DNA of 64,000 nucleotides from UBA11606 sp965243715 (GTDB lineage Bacteria; Actinomycetota; Acidimicrobiia; Acidimicrobiales; Aldehydirespiratoraceae): positions 558,001 to 622,000 of the forward strand of contig CBDEVU010000017.1 in NCBI GenBank assembly GCA_965243715.1, given 5' to 3'. Positions 1-9,400 of this stretch are shown in pieces. Under the pieces are notes generated by a model, which had not been told where the DNA came from, ran no database searches, and saw only the letters and a program-made list of their open reading frames with translations. The translations under genes and the position numbers were made by a program. Within the stretch, counting starts at the first letter, position 1. Every line of letters starts with the position of its first letter.

Positions 1-2001
1 GTCCGTCGCCTTATCAACCTCTACGGGGTGAAGCCGGGCCAGCAAGCGGTTGTTTTGACGGCCAACGAATCCGGCGACGCGGCGGCGGACGATCTTCGTC
101 GAGTCGGTATCGACGTCACCGTGGTTGATGCCCGCGAGGGCCAGACCATTGCCTCAGCCAGCGGTTCCAAGCAGCGGGTCAAGAACGTGACCCTCAGCGA
201 CGAAACGTCGATCGACTGCGATCTTGTGGTCACCGCGGTGGGTTGGACCGCTCCGACCTCGCTGCTGAACATGGCGGGCGACCGTCCGGTGTACGACCCG
301 GCGGCGGCTCGCTTCTTCCCCGGCACGCCCCCCGACAACGTGTTATCCACCGGCGGTATTTGCGGCGATGGCAGCCGCGACGAACTCGTCGCCCACGGTT
401 CGGCCACCGGCGAACTAGCCGCTAGGCGCGCCGCGGCGGCCCGCCACCGCCTGCAATCAGCAACCGCTAGAGCCACAGCCGTTGACGGCCCCGAGCCGGA
501 GTTTCCGACCGATAACCGCACGCCCTTGGGTCGCCAAGCTCACGTAGAGCTCTACCGCTCCAGCACCCACGGCATTGTCGACTACTCCGAAGATGTGGGG
601 TCTAAGGATCTGTTCGGTGCCGCCGCGGAAGGCTTCGACTCGGTCGAGTTGCTCAAGCGTTTCACCACCGCAACCATGGGTCCATCCCAGGGCAAGTTAG
701 AAACGGTCAACACCGTTGCCGTGCTAGCCGAGGCCCGTGGCGAAACCATCGCCGAGGTTGGTACCACCGTGTGGCGCCCGCCATACGCGCCGGTCACGCT
801 CGGTGCCCTCGGTGGCCGGATCTTCGAGCCGGTTCGGGTTTCGTCGATTCAGCCTTGGCACGAAGCCAACGGCTATACCTCGATCCTGGCTGGCCAGTGG
901 GTCCGCCCGGAGCATTACGGCGATCCCCAAGGCGAGGTGCGCAACACCCGCACCAACGTGGGCATCTCCGATGTGACCCCGCTCGGCAAGCTCGACTTGC
1001 AGGGCCCCGACGTAACGAAGTTGCTGAGCCTGCTCTACACCAACAAGTGGATGCAGCTACCGATCGGCAGCGTTCGCTACGGCATCATGTGCGCCGAAGA
1101 TGGGGTCGTGCTCGACGATGGTGTCACCGCCCGTTTGGGCGAGGAGCACTACCTGATGACCACAACATCGTCGGGGGCGGGCACTATCTGGAGTTGGGTT
1201 GAGAACTGGCTCCAGACCGAGCACCCCGACTGGCAGGTCCACTGCACCCCGGTAACCACCGGCCTGACGTCGATCAACATTGCCGGTCCTCGCTCCCGCG
1301 AGCTGCTGGCCCGCCTCGTTGAGAGTGATGACTCTGAGAGTAGCAACTCGGAAGGTATTGATCTTGACCCGGAGGGCTTCAAGTACATGCAGGTCCGCAC
1401 CGGCACTATCGCCGGGGTCAAAAACTGCATCGTGTGGCGTATTGGTTTCACCGGCGAGTTGTCCTTCGAGATCCACGTGCCGTCCGCTTACGGCCTGCAC
1501 GTCTGGAACACCCTCCTCGCCAAGGGCAAAGACCTCGGCGTGGCACCGTTCGGTCTCGAAGCCCAGCGCGTCATGCGTCTGGAGAAGGGCCACTTCATCG
1601 TTGGCCAAGACACCGACGGCCTGAGCAAGGTTCCGACCACCGCCATGATTCCCTTGTTGAAACTCGACAAGGACGACTGGGCGGGGATGACCGAAACCGC
1701 CTGGGCTCTCGAAGCGGACTATCCGGTCATCGTTGCCGTTCAGCCCACCGATCCCAAGGTGGTGCCCGAAGAGGCCTGCCAGATCTTGCGGGCGGGAACC
1801 AAGGAGATCGTGGGACGCATTACCTCGTCTCGCTACTCCCCCACCCTTGAGCGTTCGGTCTGCCTCGCGCAGGTATCCCAAGAATTCGCCGCCGCGGGCA
1901 GCACCCTTACCGTGCTCTTGGTGAACGGCGAACGCATCACCGCCAAGGTGATAGAACATCACGCCCACTTCGATCCCGAAGGAGAACGACTCCGTGGCTA
2001 G
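1..2001 (+). CDS. soxA: Sarcosine oxidase alpha subunit family (SoxA / NMG dehydrogenase MgdC type), 5' partial
   Basis: Frame 1 is open from base 1, so the gene begins upstream of the window; about 666 residues are visible. The alpha subunit of heterotetrameric sarcosine oxidase combines an NAD-binding half with a folate-binding GcvT-like half and takes part in oxidative demethylation of sarcosine to glycine plus a C1 unit. The visible part starts in the nucleotide-binding region (VRRLINLYGV, then a VTAVGW motif) and runs into the GcvT-like half (SRTTALGKLDLQGPDV-like stretch read here as VGISDVTPLGKLDL; GRITSSRYSPTLERSVCLAQV near the end). The usual MGPCQG motif reads MGPSQG here, so its Cys is missing. 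It overlaps soxG. The same family provides MgdC of N-methylglutamate dehydrogenase, and with methylamine genes 30 kb away that alternative is open. Confidence 0.85.
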   Translation, partial: VRRLINLYGVKPGQQAVVLTANESGDAAADDLRRVGIDVTVVDAREGQTIASASGSKQRVKNVTLSDETSIDCDLVVTAVGWTAPTSLLNMAGDRPVYDPAAARFFPGTPPDNVLSTGGICGDGSRDELVAHGSATGELAARRAAAARHRLQSATARATAVDGPEPEFPTDNRTPLGRQAHVELYRSSTHGIVDYSEDVGSKDLFGAAAEGFDSVELLKRFTTATMGPSQGKLETVNTVAVLAEARGETIAEVGTTVWRPPYAPVTLGALGGRIFEPVRVSSIQPWHEANGYTSILAGQWVRPEHYGDPQGEVRNTRTNVGISDVTPLGKLDLQGPDVTKLLSLLYTNKWMQLPIGSVRYGIMCAEDGVVLDDGVTARLGEEHYLMTTTSSGAGTIWSWVENWLQTEHPDWQVHCTPVTTGLTSINIAGPRSRELLARLVESDDSESSNSEGIDLDPEGFKYMQVRTGTIAGVKNCIVWRIGFTGELSFEIHVPSAYGLHVWNTLLAKGKDLGVAPFGLEAQRVMRLEKGHFIVGQDTDGLSKVPTTAMIPLLKLDKDDWAGMTETAWALEADYPVIVAVQPTDPKVVPEEACQILRAGTKEIVGRITSSRYSPTLERSVCLAQVSQEFAAAGSTLTVLLVNGERITAKVIEHHAHFDPEGERLRG

Positions 2002-2540
2002 TCCCTTTGAAAGTTCCGTTGTCACGATCAACCCGGCCGCGGCCACCGCTGCTGTGGCGATCACCGACGAGTCAAGCGCTGAGCAAGGCCAGCGTCCGGG
2101 CCGCTGACGGCACCGCCGCGGCCGACGCCCTCGGCTTGACGTTTGGCTCAGCAGAACACCGCGGCGATACCTTCGTCGCCCGGGTCCGGCCCGACGAGTG
2201 GTTCATCTTCGGGTCCGACACCGCCGAGGCGAGCACGGTAGTGGACGGGCTCGACCTGTCCGGCTACGCCAGCACCGTCGACATCACCTACAGTCGTATG
2301 ATGCTGCGAGTCACTGGGGTTGACGCGGCCAAGGTGATGGAGAAGGTTTGCAGCCTCGACTTCGCCGATCACATGACCCCCAACGGTGCCTGCGCTGGCG
2401 CTTCGGTGGCCAAGGTCGGCTGTGATGTGATCCGCGACGACGTCGACGATGTGCGGTCGTACCGCATCCTCTGCGACCGCTCGTTTGGTCAGTACTTCTA
2501 CGACGCCTTGATCGACGCCGCGGCGGAGTTCAACGGCTAA
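1994..2540 (+). CDS. soxG: Sarcosine oxidase gamma subunit family (SoxG), with a +1 frame disruption near 2070-2090
   Basis: Small gamma subunit of the heterotetrameric sarcosine oxidase complex (about 181 residues if repaired; the family is near 200). The likely start is the GTG at 1994, 8 bases before the end of soxA, with a good ribosome site (AAGGAG at about 1980). That frame reads MASPFESSVVTINPAAATAA and stops at 2104-2106. The conserved remainder (RPDEWFIFG, then DITYSRMMLRVTG) lies one frame over and is open to 2540. The join falls at about 2070-2090 and requires one surplus base (547 nt = 3n+1). ATG 2007 would be in the second frame, but its first about 25 residues do not look like the family. 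Either the gene is broken or the record has an inserted base. Confidence 0.75.
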
Positions 2541-2559
2541 TGACATCCAAACCATTGCT

Positions 2560-3102
2560 ATGAAGATCCTTATCGCCACTGACGGACACCTCGATCCGGA
2601 AGCAACCACCGACCTAGTCGCTCGACTCTACGAGGCAGGCGACGAGCTAGTTGTGCTCACCGTCATCGATCATCCGGGGGAGATCCTGCGCAACTTTGCC
2701 AATCTCGGAACGTGGAAGGACACCGACCAGATCCTGGGCGAAACGGGTCCCGGTGCCACTGGATTCGGTTCCGGTGGCGTGGCGGCCAGCCGTATGGGCC
2801 CCCGCGATCGTTCTGCGTCCGCTCAACCCCGTACCCTCGACACCTATTTCATCGAGACCGCCACCCGCCTGCAGGCCTCGCTAGTTGCTCAACTCGGGCA
2901 AGCCGGGCTAGATCTCGAAGCAAAATGGGCGGCAACGGAACGCCGAACGGCCCGCACGATCCTTGACGTGGCGGCCGACGAGGAGGCCGGAACCTTAGTG
3001 ATTGGCAGCCACGGGCGGGGCCGTTTCGAGGGCTTGCTCGGCTCGACTGTCACCAAGCTGGTCCGCCAAGCAACAATCCCCGTCTTGTTAGTTCGTAGCT
3101 AA
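2560..3102 (+). CDS. Universal stress protein (UspA family)
   Basis: A 180-residue single-domain Usp protein. The N-terminus MKILIATDG is the usual first strand with its nucleotide-contacting Asp. The C-terminus GSHGRGRFEGLLGSTV followed by IPVLLVR is the ATP-binding G-2x-G-9x-G(S/T) signature. Between them is a less conserved Gly- and Arg-rich insert (about residues 65-90). Usp proteins of this type bind ATP and act in general stress survival; no specific substrate can be inferred. It lies 19 bases after soxG on the same strand and probably shares its transcript. A hairpin at 3104-3123 follows. Confidence 0.85.
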   Translation: MKILIATDGHLDPEATTDLVARLYEAGDELVVLTVIDHPGEILRNFANLGTWKDTDQILGETGPGATGFGSGGVAASRMGPRDRSASAQPRTLDTYFIETATRLQASLVAQLGQAGLDLEAKWAATERRTARTILDVAADEEAGTLVIGSHGRGRFEGLLGSTVTKLVRQATIPVLLVRS

Positions 3103-3103
3103 A

Positions 3104-3123
3104 CGTAGCCACTACCGGCTACG
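3104..3123. terminator. Bidirectional hairpin between convergent genes
   Basis: CGTAGCC-ACTACC-GGCTACG is a perfect 7-bp stem with a 6-base loop. It sits directly after the Usp stop and overlaps the stop codon of the convergent minus-strand operon. There is no clear U-run, so termination is inferred from stem and position. Confidence 0.45.
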
Positions 3124-3634
3124 ACTCGGCGGTGAGGGCGATCCAGCAAACGAGGTGGACATCGTCTGAGGTGATTTCAGGGAGTGCTTCGGGTGGTATG
3201 AACGGTTCTAGTCCGAGTTCGTTGACGACGCCTTGCAGGCGGGCGACTTGCTCGGCGGGATTGTCGGTGGCTCGCAGCGCCGCTCGGATGCTTCGGATGG
3301 TTCGTTGCGGGTAGGGGGCTTGGATGGTGTCGATGAGGTCATCGATGCCGGCTTGGTCTAGGTCGGACGGTGGGTTCGAGCGGACAATGTCGGCTGCTTT
3401 GCGTAGGACCGGGGGAATCTGTGGTTCGAGGTTGGCCTTGTCGGCGTGAAAGTTCCAAGTCTTGATGATTTCGTTGCGTGCGTGTCCCCAGGCGTCGAAA
3501 GCTAGGCGCTGGGTGTCGTCGTCGAGGACCCGCGGCGTGCCAAAGCCCTGTGGCGGTTTGGCATGGTCGAGACACGTCAGGGTGTCGTCGATGACAACAG
3601 GGTTAGCAGCAGGGTCGGCATCAGGGGTCGCCAT
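3119..3634 (-). CDS. C-terminal module of the adjacent SNF2-type helicase, in a separate overlapping frame (171 aa)
   Basis: From ATG 3634 this reads MATPDADPAANPVVIDDTLT and ends HLVCWIALTAES. The frame is open further upstream, but that part only shadows the helicase. The start overlaps the helicase end by 14 bases (ATGGCGACCCCTGA). The content (TPRVLDDDTQRLAFDAW, LEPQIPPVLRKAADIVRS, a mostly helical tail) resembles the region that in larger PLD-SNF2 helicases follows the FRY motif at the end of this helicase; that is from memory, not alignment. It may be translated by coupling, or joined to the helicase by a +1 shift at CCC-TGA. Function alone is unknown. Confidence 0.6.
   Translation of the reverse strand: MATPDADPAANPVVIDDTLTCLDHAKPPQGFGTPRVLDDDTQRLAFDAWGHARNEIIKTWNFHADKANLEPQIPPVLRKAADIVRSNPPSDLDQAGIDDLIDTIQAPYPQRTIRSIRAALRATDNPAEQVARLQGVVNELGLEPFIPPEALPEITSDDVHLVCWIALTAES
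3621..3626 (-). other. Candidate +1 frameshift site CCC-TGA at the helicase 3' end
   Basis: On the minus strand the helicase ends GAT GGC GAC CCC TGA. Skipping one base at CCC-T continues in the frame of the 171-aa ORF (P-D-A-D-P-A). CCC-TGA resembles known +1 recoding contexts in which tRNA-Pro slips on CCC-U before a UGA stop. Removal of one C from the four-C run would also fuse the frames, so a sequencing insertion is an equal alternative. Confidence 0.4.
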
Positions 3635-6497
3635 CCAAGCCGAGTTCGACGTAGCGAAAGAGGGTCCGGGGCCAGTCGCCGATGTGGACACAGAACACGA
3701 AGCCCGGCCCGTTGCTGGCGTTGGCCTGGCTGAGAGCCATTCCGGAGCCGGCCCCCCACGGCAGGGCGCTGATCTGGTCGCCACGTGAAGCGTCTTGGAG
3801 GGCTTGGCGTAGTTCTTGGCGGTATTCTTCGCCAGATATGGCCCCTCTGGTGGTGCCGTGGCGTTCGAAAAGGGTGTTATCTTCTCGCCGTAGGCGTTCG
3901 ATCTCGGCACGGGTTTCGGTGAACTCGACATCGACCGCGGTTTGTTCAGGGAGTACGCTAGTAACGCCGACGGTGGCCGCTGCCTGTTTTAGTTTGCGAC
4001 GCATTCTGTCTTCTAGGCCGAGCAGATCATCGAGGCGGGTATCGGGGAATACGCAGCGGATGAATACTTTTTTATGGTACGAGCCGATGCGGTCGATGCG
4101 TCCGTGTCGTTGTACGAGACGCATCGGGTTCCAGGGCAGGTCATAGTTGATGATGTGGCGGGCTTGTTGGAGGTTGACTCCTTCGGCGAGCACGTCGGTG
4201 GTGACTACAATGTCGTAGCGGTCAGTGTCTGAGCCGTGGGGGGCGTCGGTGGTTTTAGGGGCGAATCCCCAGAGCACATCGTGTTTGTCGTCGCTGCCCC
4301 CGCCCCCGGTGATGGAAGCAATTCGGCCCCGGTAGCAGGCCAGTTGATCGTTGGTGGTGACTGCGCTGTGGAGGTGTTCGGTGATCCACTCAACGGTGTC
4401 GGCGAAGTAGCTAAAGATCAAGACTTTGCGTTTGTTTCGGGTGTCGTTCTCGCCAATGCCTTCGGTTTGAGCCTCGCGGCTGATTTCGATTAGTTCATCG
4501 ACCAGCGCGGCTAGGGTGGGATCGCTTGCTCTGGTTACTTTTTTGGCCTCGTCCGCGAAGTCCCGTAGCAGGTCACGATCTTGGCTGACGTGGCGGGTGA
4601 GGGTGTCGACGTCGTAGTCGGCGGCGACATCGAGTAGCCCGATGTGGCCGTCGCGGTAGCTGTCGGCTTGGTCGATCTCGTCGGAATCGGTGGCGGACCA
4701 GTCGGCTAGTTCATCGCCGGTGGCCACCTGACCGTTAGCTAGCAGTGTCAAGAAGGCGTCGTTGCTGTCAGCCATAGTGGTGCAGGTTCGGGCAAAAGCG
4801 TGTGGCGAGGATTCGAACCGTTTGAGCAGCCCGGAGCGCAGCAGGCCCGAGAGTTGCCCCTCGTAGGTTTCGTGGATTCCGTCGTGGCGGTAACGCGACG
4901 GTGTGTAGCGAGCCAGCGAGAGAACTTTCGGATCGGCACCCGCAGCAGAGCCATCACGGATGTCGAGCGCCTTTGCGAAGCGGTCAAAAAACCCTGGCAT
5001 TACCGCATCAAGATCGTAGGTAACTTTGCGAACACGCGGGATGGGGAACTCGATCGGCACCATCTGGTCGCCGAGCTTGATGCGGTCGTTGGAATAGGAG
5101 CTTTTGACGAAGGACCGGGTTCGGCGTACCGCGACCGAGTCGAGTACGTCAAAGAGGTGTTTGGGGCTGAGCTCTTCGGGGTTGAACGTCATGGCCTCAG
5201 CGAAATGGTCGCGCACTGAACGGATCCCGATATCGGCGAATGCGGCGTCGTTGGCGAGGAAGTAGCCGAGCAGGTGATAAAGATCCCACAGGCTGTTATT
5301 GACTGGGGTGGCGGTTAGCAACACCAACGACTTGGCCGGGGATCCCGCGGCCAACAAGCGCCGGAAAGATTCAGCACGCTGGGTTGACGGGTTGCGCAGA
5401 TTATGGGCTTCGTCAACGACCACCATGGCGTAATTCTTGGGGTCAGAATCGAGTTTTGGCTTCGCTCCCGGTTTCGGGTTGAGCCGCACATCGTTAGCTA
5501 GGTCATCAAAGGAACGCAACTCAAACGGCAGGTTCTGGTCTGCCTTGAAGGACCGCCATGGACCGTCACGCAACGTAGCTGGGGCTACTACCAAAACCCG
5601 CTGGCGTTGCTCGATCGCCGCCTGGTGTATTAGCGCCCCTGCCAGATAGGTCTTGCCTAAACCAACCTCGTCAGCAATTAGTACCCCTCCGTGTTTATCT
5701 AGAATCCGCTGGGCCCGCCATACCCCATCGCGCTGAAATCCGGTGAGGTGAATCTTCGGGTTACCCGCCTCTTCACGTTCCGCTTCGAGTTCGCCGCCGT
5801 AAAGTTCCCATAGCATCCGCAGATAAATCAGTTGCGGTGAATAAGCCTCAAACCGGGCCTCAAATAGCGCCGCTAGATCATAATCAACCGCTTCGTTCCA
5901 TAGTTCGTCGAACCAGTCCTTTACTTGATCTACTACCCCCGGTGTGTAGTTCCCTAGGTTCAGTTCAATATTTTTGGTCAACCCGGCGAAAGTAAAGTTC
6001 GACGATCCTGCTACCACGCCGTGGCTTTTCGCCCCCACCATGAACGCCTTCCCGTGCAAAAACCCGCTCTCTAGACGGCGTACCTGAACCCGACCGCTTC
6101 TGAGCCACTCCACCAAACGCTGGGCTTCGCGGTCGGCTTCGAGTGAAAAGCCTAGCAAATCCCGATCTTGGGTCACGGTATGTTCATGACCCTCCAACGC
6201 CCGCTTTAGCCGGTGATGCTCGGTTCGTTCCGGCAGCACTGATTCAACTTTGAGCTGTCGCACCCGTCGCTCCCGCGGATCCGGCTCGGCTCCCAATAAC
6301 AGCCGCACCCCCGCTACGTGATCGAGGCTCTCGGCCAAGCACGTGTAACCGCCGACGTTGAAGTAGGCCGTAGCAATCGCCACATGGGTGTCCTCCACCA
6401 AACCGGTGGCGGCGTAGGTCAAGAACCCGTTCAGGGCGTCCGCGACCGTCTCGGTGGTGCTGTTGATGGCCAACTCGGGCCGGGCGGGCTTGGTCAT
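3621..6497 (-). CDS. SNF2-family helicase with N-terminal phospholipase-D-like domain, probable phage-defence component
   Basis: ATG 6497 overlaps the upstream methyltransferase stop (ATGA) and gives 958 residues; the frame is open upstream only as shadow. A PLD-like region (about residues 20-175) has LHGKAFMVG then GSSNFTFAGL: the HxK and GSxN of the HKD motif are present, but its Asp position is Gly. The SF2 core follows, with Walker A ADEVGLGKT (about 275), box VVDEAHNLRN (about 360), LLTATPVNN and motif VI QRHGRIDRIG (about 800). Such proteins translocate on DNA and pair with methyltransferases in systems such as DISARM or the Bacillus YeeA-YeeB pair; similarity to those is by architecture only. 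It is cotranscribed with the methyltransferase and the 171-aa tail. Confidence 0.85.
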   Translation of the reverse strand: MTKPARPELAINSTTETVADALNGFLTYAATGLVEDTHVAIATAYFNVGGYTCLAESLDHVAGVRLLLGAEPDPRERRVRQLKVESVLPERTEHHRLKRALEGHEHTVTQDRDLLGFSLEADREAQRLVEWLRSGRVQVRRLESGFLHGKAFMVGAKSHGVVAGSSNFTFAGLTKNIELNLGNYTPGVVDQVKDWFDELWNEAVDYDLAALFEARFEAYSPQLIYLRMLWELYGGELEAEREEAGNPKIHLTGFQRDGVWRAQRILDKHGGVLIADEVGLGKTYLAGALIHQAAIEQRQRVLVVAPATLRDGPWRSFKADQNLPFELRSFDDLANDVRLNPKPGAKPKLDSDPKNYAMVVVDEAHNLRNPSTQRAESFRRLLAAGSPAKSLVLLTATPVNNSLWDLYHLLGYFLANDAAFADIGIRSVRDHFAEAMTFNPEELSPKHLFDVLDSVAVRRTRSFVKSSYSNDRIKLGDQMVPIEFPIPRVRKVTYDLDAVMPGFFDRFAKALDIRDGSAAGADPKVLSLARYTPSRYRHDGIHETYEGQLSGLLRSGLLKRFESSPHAFARTCTTMADSNDAFLTLLANGQVATGDELADWSATDSDEIDQADSYRDGHIGLLDVAADYDVDTLTRHVSQDRDLLRDFADEAKKVTRASDPTLAALVDELIEISREAQTEGIGENDTRNKRKVLIFSYFADTVEWITEHLHSAVTTNDQLACYRGRIASITGGGGSDDKHDVLWGFAPKTTDAPHGSDTDRYDIVVTTDVLAEGVNLQQARHIINYDLPWNPMRLVQRHGRIDRIGSYHKKVFIRCVFPDTRLDDLLGLEDRMRRKLKQAAATVGVTSVLPEQTAVDVEFTETRAEIERLRREDNTLFERHGTTRGAISGEEYRQELRQALQDASRGDQISALPWGAGSGMALSQANASNGPGFVFCVHIGDWPRTLFRYVELGLDGDP

Positions 6498-9400
6498 TGG
6501 GGGTTCCGGAAGTGTTCGAGGACTGCGGCGTGGCGTGCCGAGTGGTCGGTTTTTTCGTGAAATGTGGTGTAGATGACGGCTAGATCGTGTTCGTTGAGGC
6601 CGTAGAGGTGGGCTACTAGGGCGTCTAGTTCGGCGATCAGGTCGTCTTTTTCGTTGTCGCTGGTGACCGAACCGACTGGTACGCCTACTTCGGCTGCCCA
6701 TTCGGCGTAGCGGTCATCCACCGCGGCTAGGCGTCCGGCGATTTCGGCTACCCGTGCCGCCCGCGGGTTTGTAGCGGGGGCCGCATCGGGGATCGGGAAA
6801 CTGTTGACTAGGTAGAAGTTCATGGTGATTTCGATGATCCGGCGGGCGAACCAGTCCAGCACCATGGTCGACAACACCCCCAACACAAACGCCGCATCCG
6901 CTGCTGTTCCCACCGGCCACAACAGATAGGGCGCCTTGTTGGTTGCTACCACGTCGCCGGGGATCAAAGCCGCTATCACCGTTCTGGCATCGGTCGCTCT
7001 CGCAATATCGCGAAAAGCGATTCTTGGGTTGAGGCAGGGCAGAGTCGATTTATCATCAACCCAAGCCGACGGGAACTCGCTGAAGGCGGACTTAGTGAGT
7101 TTGTGGGTTCGTTTTCGTTTCTCGACCAAGACTTTTTGGACTTTGGCTGGGTTGGCGGTTCCGTAGTACTTGCCGGTATCGGGGTTCCAGAGGTTGAACG
7201 AAGCCCCCTTATACACCGGCCACGCCTCATCAGGCTCGGGTGCGCCCGTCAAAACAAAAAGCCCTTTATCAAAAGTGGCGTTGAATTCAGAAGTCGGGCG
7301 GGTGCGCCAGGGTCGGTCGAACGAATCCAGCGGCGGATGTTCCCGCAACCGGCGAAACGTCCCCAACGCTTCCGGCGACGGAATCAACGGCAACGACGCC
7401 GAAGCGTTCCACGTCAGAAACTCCTCAATGGGGACACGGGCGAACGCCTCGGCTTTCTTCCCAGCCCGGTAAGCATCCAAACTCGAATACGGGCCCCGCA
7501 TTTGCAACTCGCCGACATGTTTGCTTCCTTTGCGCAGCGCACACAAACCAATCGAGTATCCGCCGGCGACATCGTCGAAGATCCAGCCGCCGGTGTTGGT
7601 GCCGATAGTGAGATCAGCAAACGCCCCCTCGGCTAAAACGGTGCGCCGCCACGACTCGCTGCCCTTGGCTGCCAACGCGCTGCGGGGCAACACCACCCCA
7701 ATCGCACCATCGTCGCGGGTGAGGTCCCAAAAACGCCAACAAAACGCCTTATACAAATCCGGATGACTGGCATTCATCCCCGGGTAGGGTCCGTTGTGAA
7801 GGAACCGCCGGGTTTCCTCCGCCGCGGCCTTCTCATCATCAAACTCGGCCACCAGATCGCTTCGTAGCTCGCGCAGCCGTTTGATCTCGGTTTCTCTTTT
7901 GCCTGGCGGCAAGGATTTCAACCCAGGAAAGCGCAGAGCCCAAAACCCGAGATCTTCCACCATGGCTTTCTCCCACGGCGGGTTACCCAGGATGCAATCA
8001 AAACCCGCCCGCTCCCGCAGAAAAACTTCGGGAAATGTTGCCGGGAAATGCAACGGTGCGACTCGGTGAATCAACGCCCGCACCGCTGGTCGGGCCGCGA
8101 CTTTAGCAAACGTGGCCTGATCCAACGCTTCGGGCAAGGCGGTGACTTCGGCCCGGTTGGCTGTCACCACATCGAACATGGCCCGCGCGCCCGCCACGGC
8201 GTGGCGAGCCGATTCATGAGCGGCCCGGGCATCGTCGATCTCTCGCTTGGATGCATCCGAGGTGTGAGCCAACCGGCTCAGCGCTTCCTCCGACGCTCCC
8301 AGCAGGCCCTGAATCTGTTCTCTGAACAGGCTCGGGGCCGTAGGATCAGCACCAGGGTCTAAGGCTTCGACTACTTCGTCGAGTGTGCCCACCCCAGACA
8401 AACTGTCGCCAACGACAAGGTTGTGATCCAAAAACGACAACGGCAAACCGGGAACGAACGTGTGGACCCAGATCGACAAGCGAGCCAGTTCTATGGAGAT
8501 ATGGTTGAGATCGACTCCGTAAACGCAGTGTCGGGCTACTTGACGGCGTAGCAGCGACCCGGTTTCGATCTCCACCCCGTGGCCTAGATCGCCTAGCGCT
8601 TGATACGCCGCGGTGCGGAGACGGTCCAGTTCGGCGGTTATCGCGGGGATTGGGTTGAGGGCTAGCCAACTCGATAGACGGGCTTCGATACGGTCCACCG
8701 CGGCAACCAAAAAATGCCCTGACCCCATCGCAATGTCGGCGCAGCGGAAATCGAAAAACGCTTCGGCAACCGCGGCGTCGTCACCCTGTTCTCGGCAAGT
8801 CCCGAGACGTTTGAGGTGATCGTCGAGAGCCGGTTCTAACGCCTGATCGAGCAGATGCTCAACCGCGAACGGTTTCGTGAAATAGCTGCCGGTGTCTTTG
8901 CGAACCCCCGACCGGTTGTGGAAGTACACTTCCCCGGCGTAAACCACCGGCGTTTCACTTTTGGTAGCCGGTTCGTAGTTGTCTTGTTTGCCGACACTGA
9001 GATTAGTCTGCGCGACCGAGAGTTTCGACTCCAACAGGCCTTCATAGATCGTGCCAAACTCGCGCACCGACAACGAACGAAAATCGACAGGTCCCTCCCC
9101 GTCAGGACCTTTGTCGATGAGCAGCGCGGCTAGCACCGGGGCGAAGTCGGCGTCAGATAGTTGAAGGCTGTTGACTTGCGCCCCCACCGCGTTGATGTCC
9201 TTGTCGCTGCTGAACAATCCACCGTTATAAGCGGGAACCCCCCACGTCTCGTGGCCCTGATAAACCGCCCACCACAACTCGACCACGCCCGACCACAAAT
9301 CGAAACAATCGGCGCGGTACTCCCCGCTGTTGTTGTTTAGCTTGGTTTTGAGGATTTGTTGCGCCGTTCGCGACAACGAATGCTCGGCGTAATCGGCATT

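Noticed and set aside
1057..2064. A 335-codon open frame on the minus strand
   Set aside because: It lies antisense to soxA; its composition mirrors the plus-strand codons and no family motif is seen.
3634..3931. N-terminal extension of the 171-aa helicase-tail ORF
   Set aside because: Overlaps the coding C-terminus of the helicase in another frame and has Pro/Ser-rich shadow composition.
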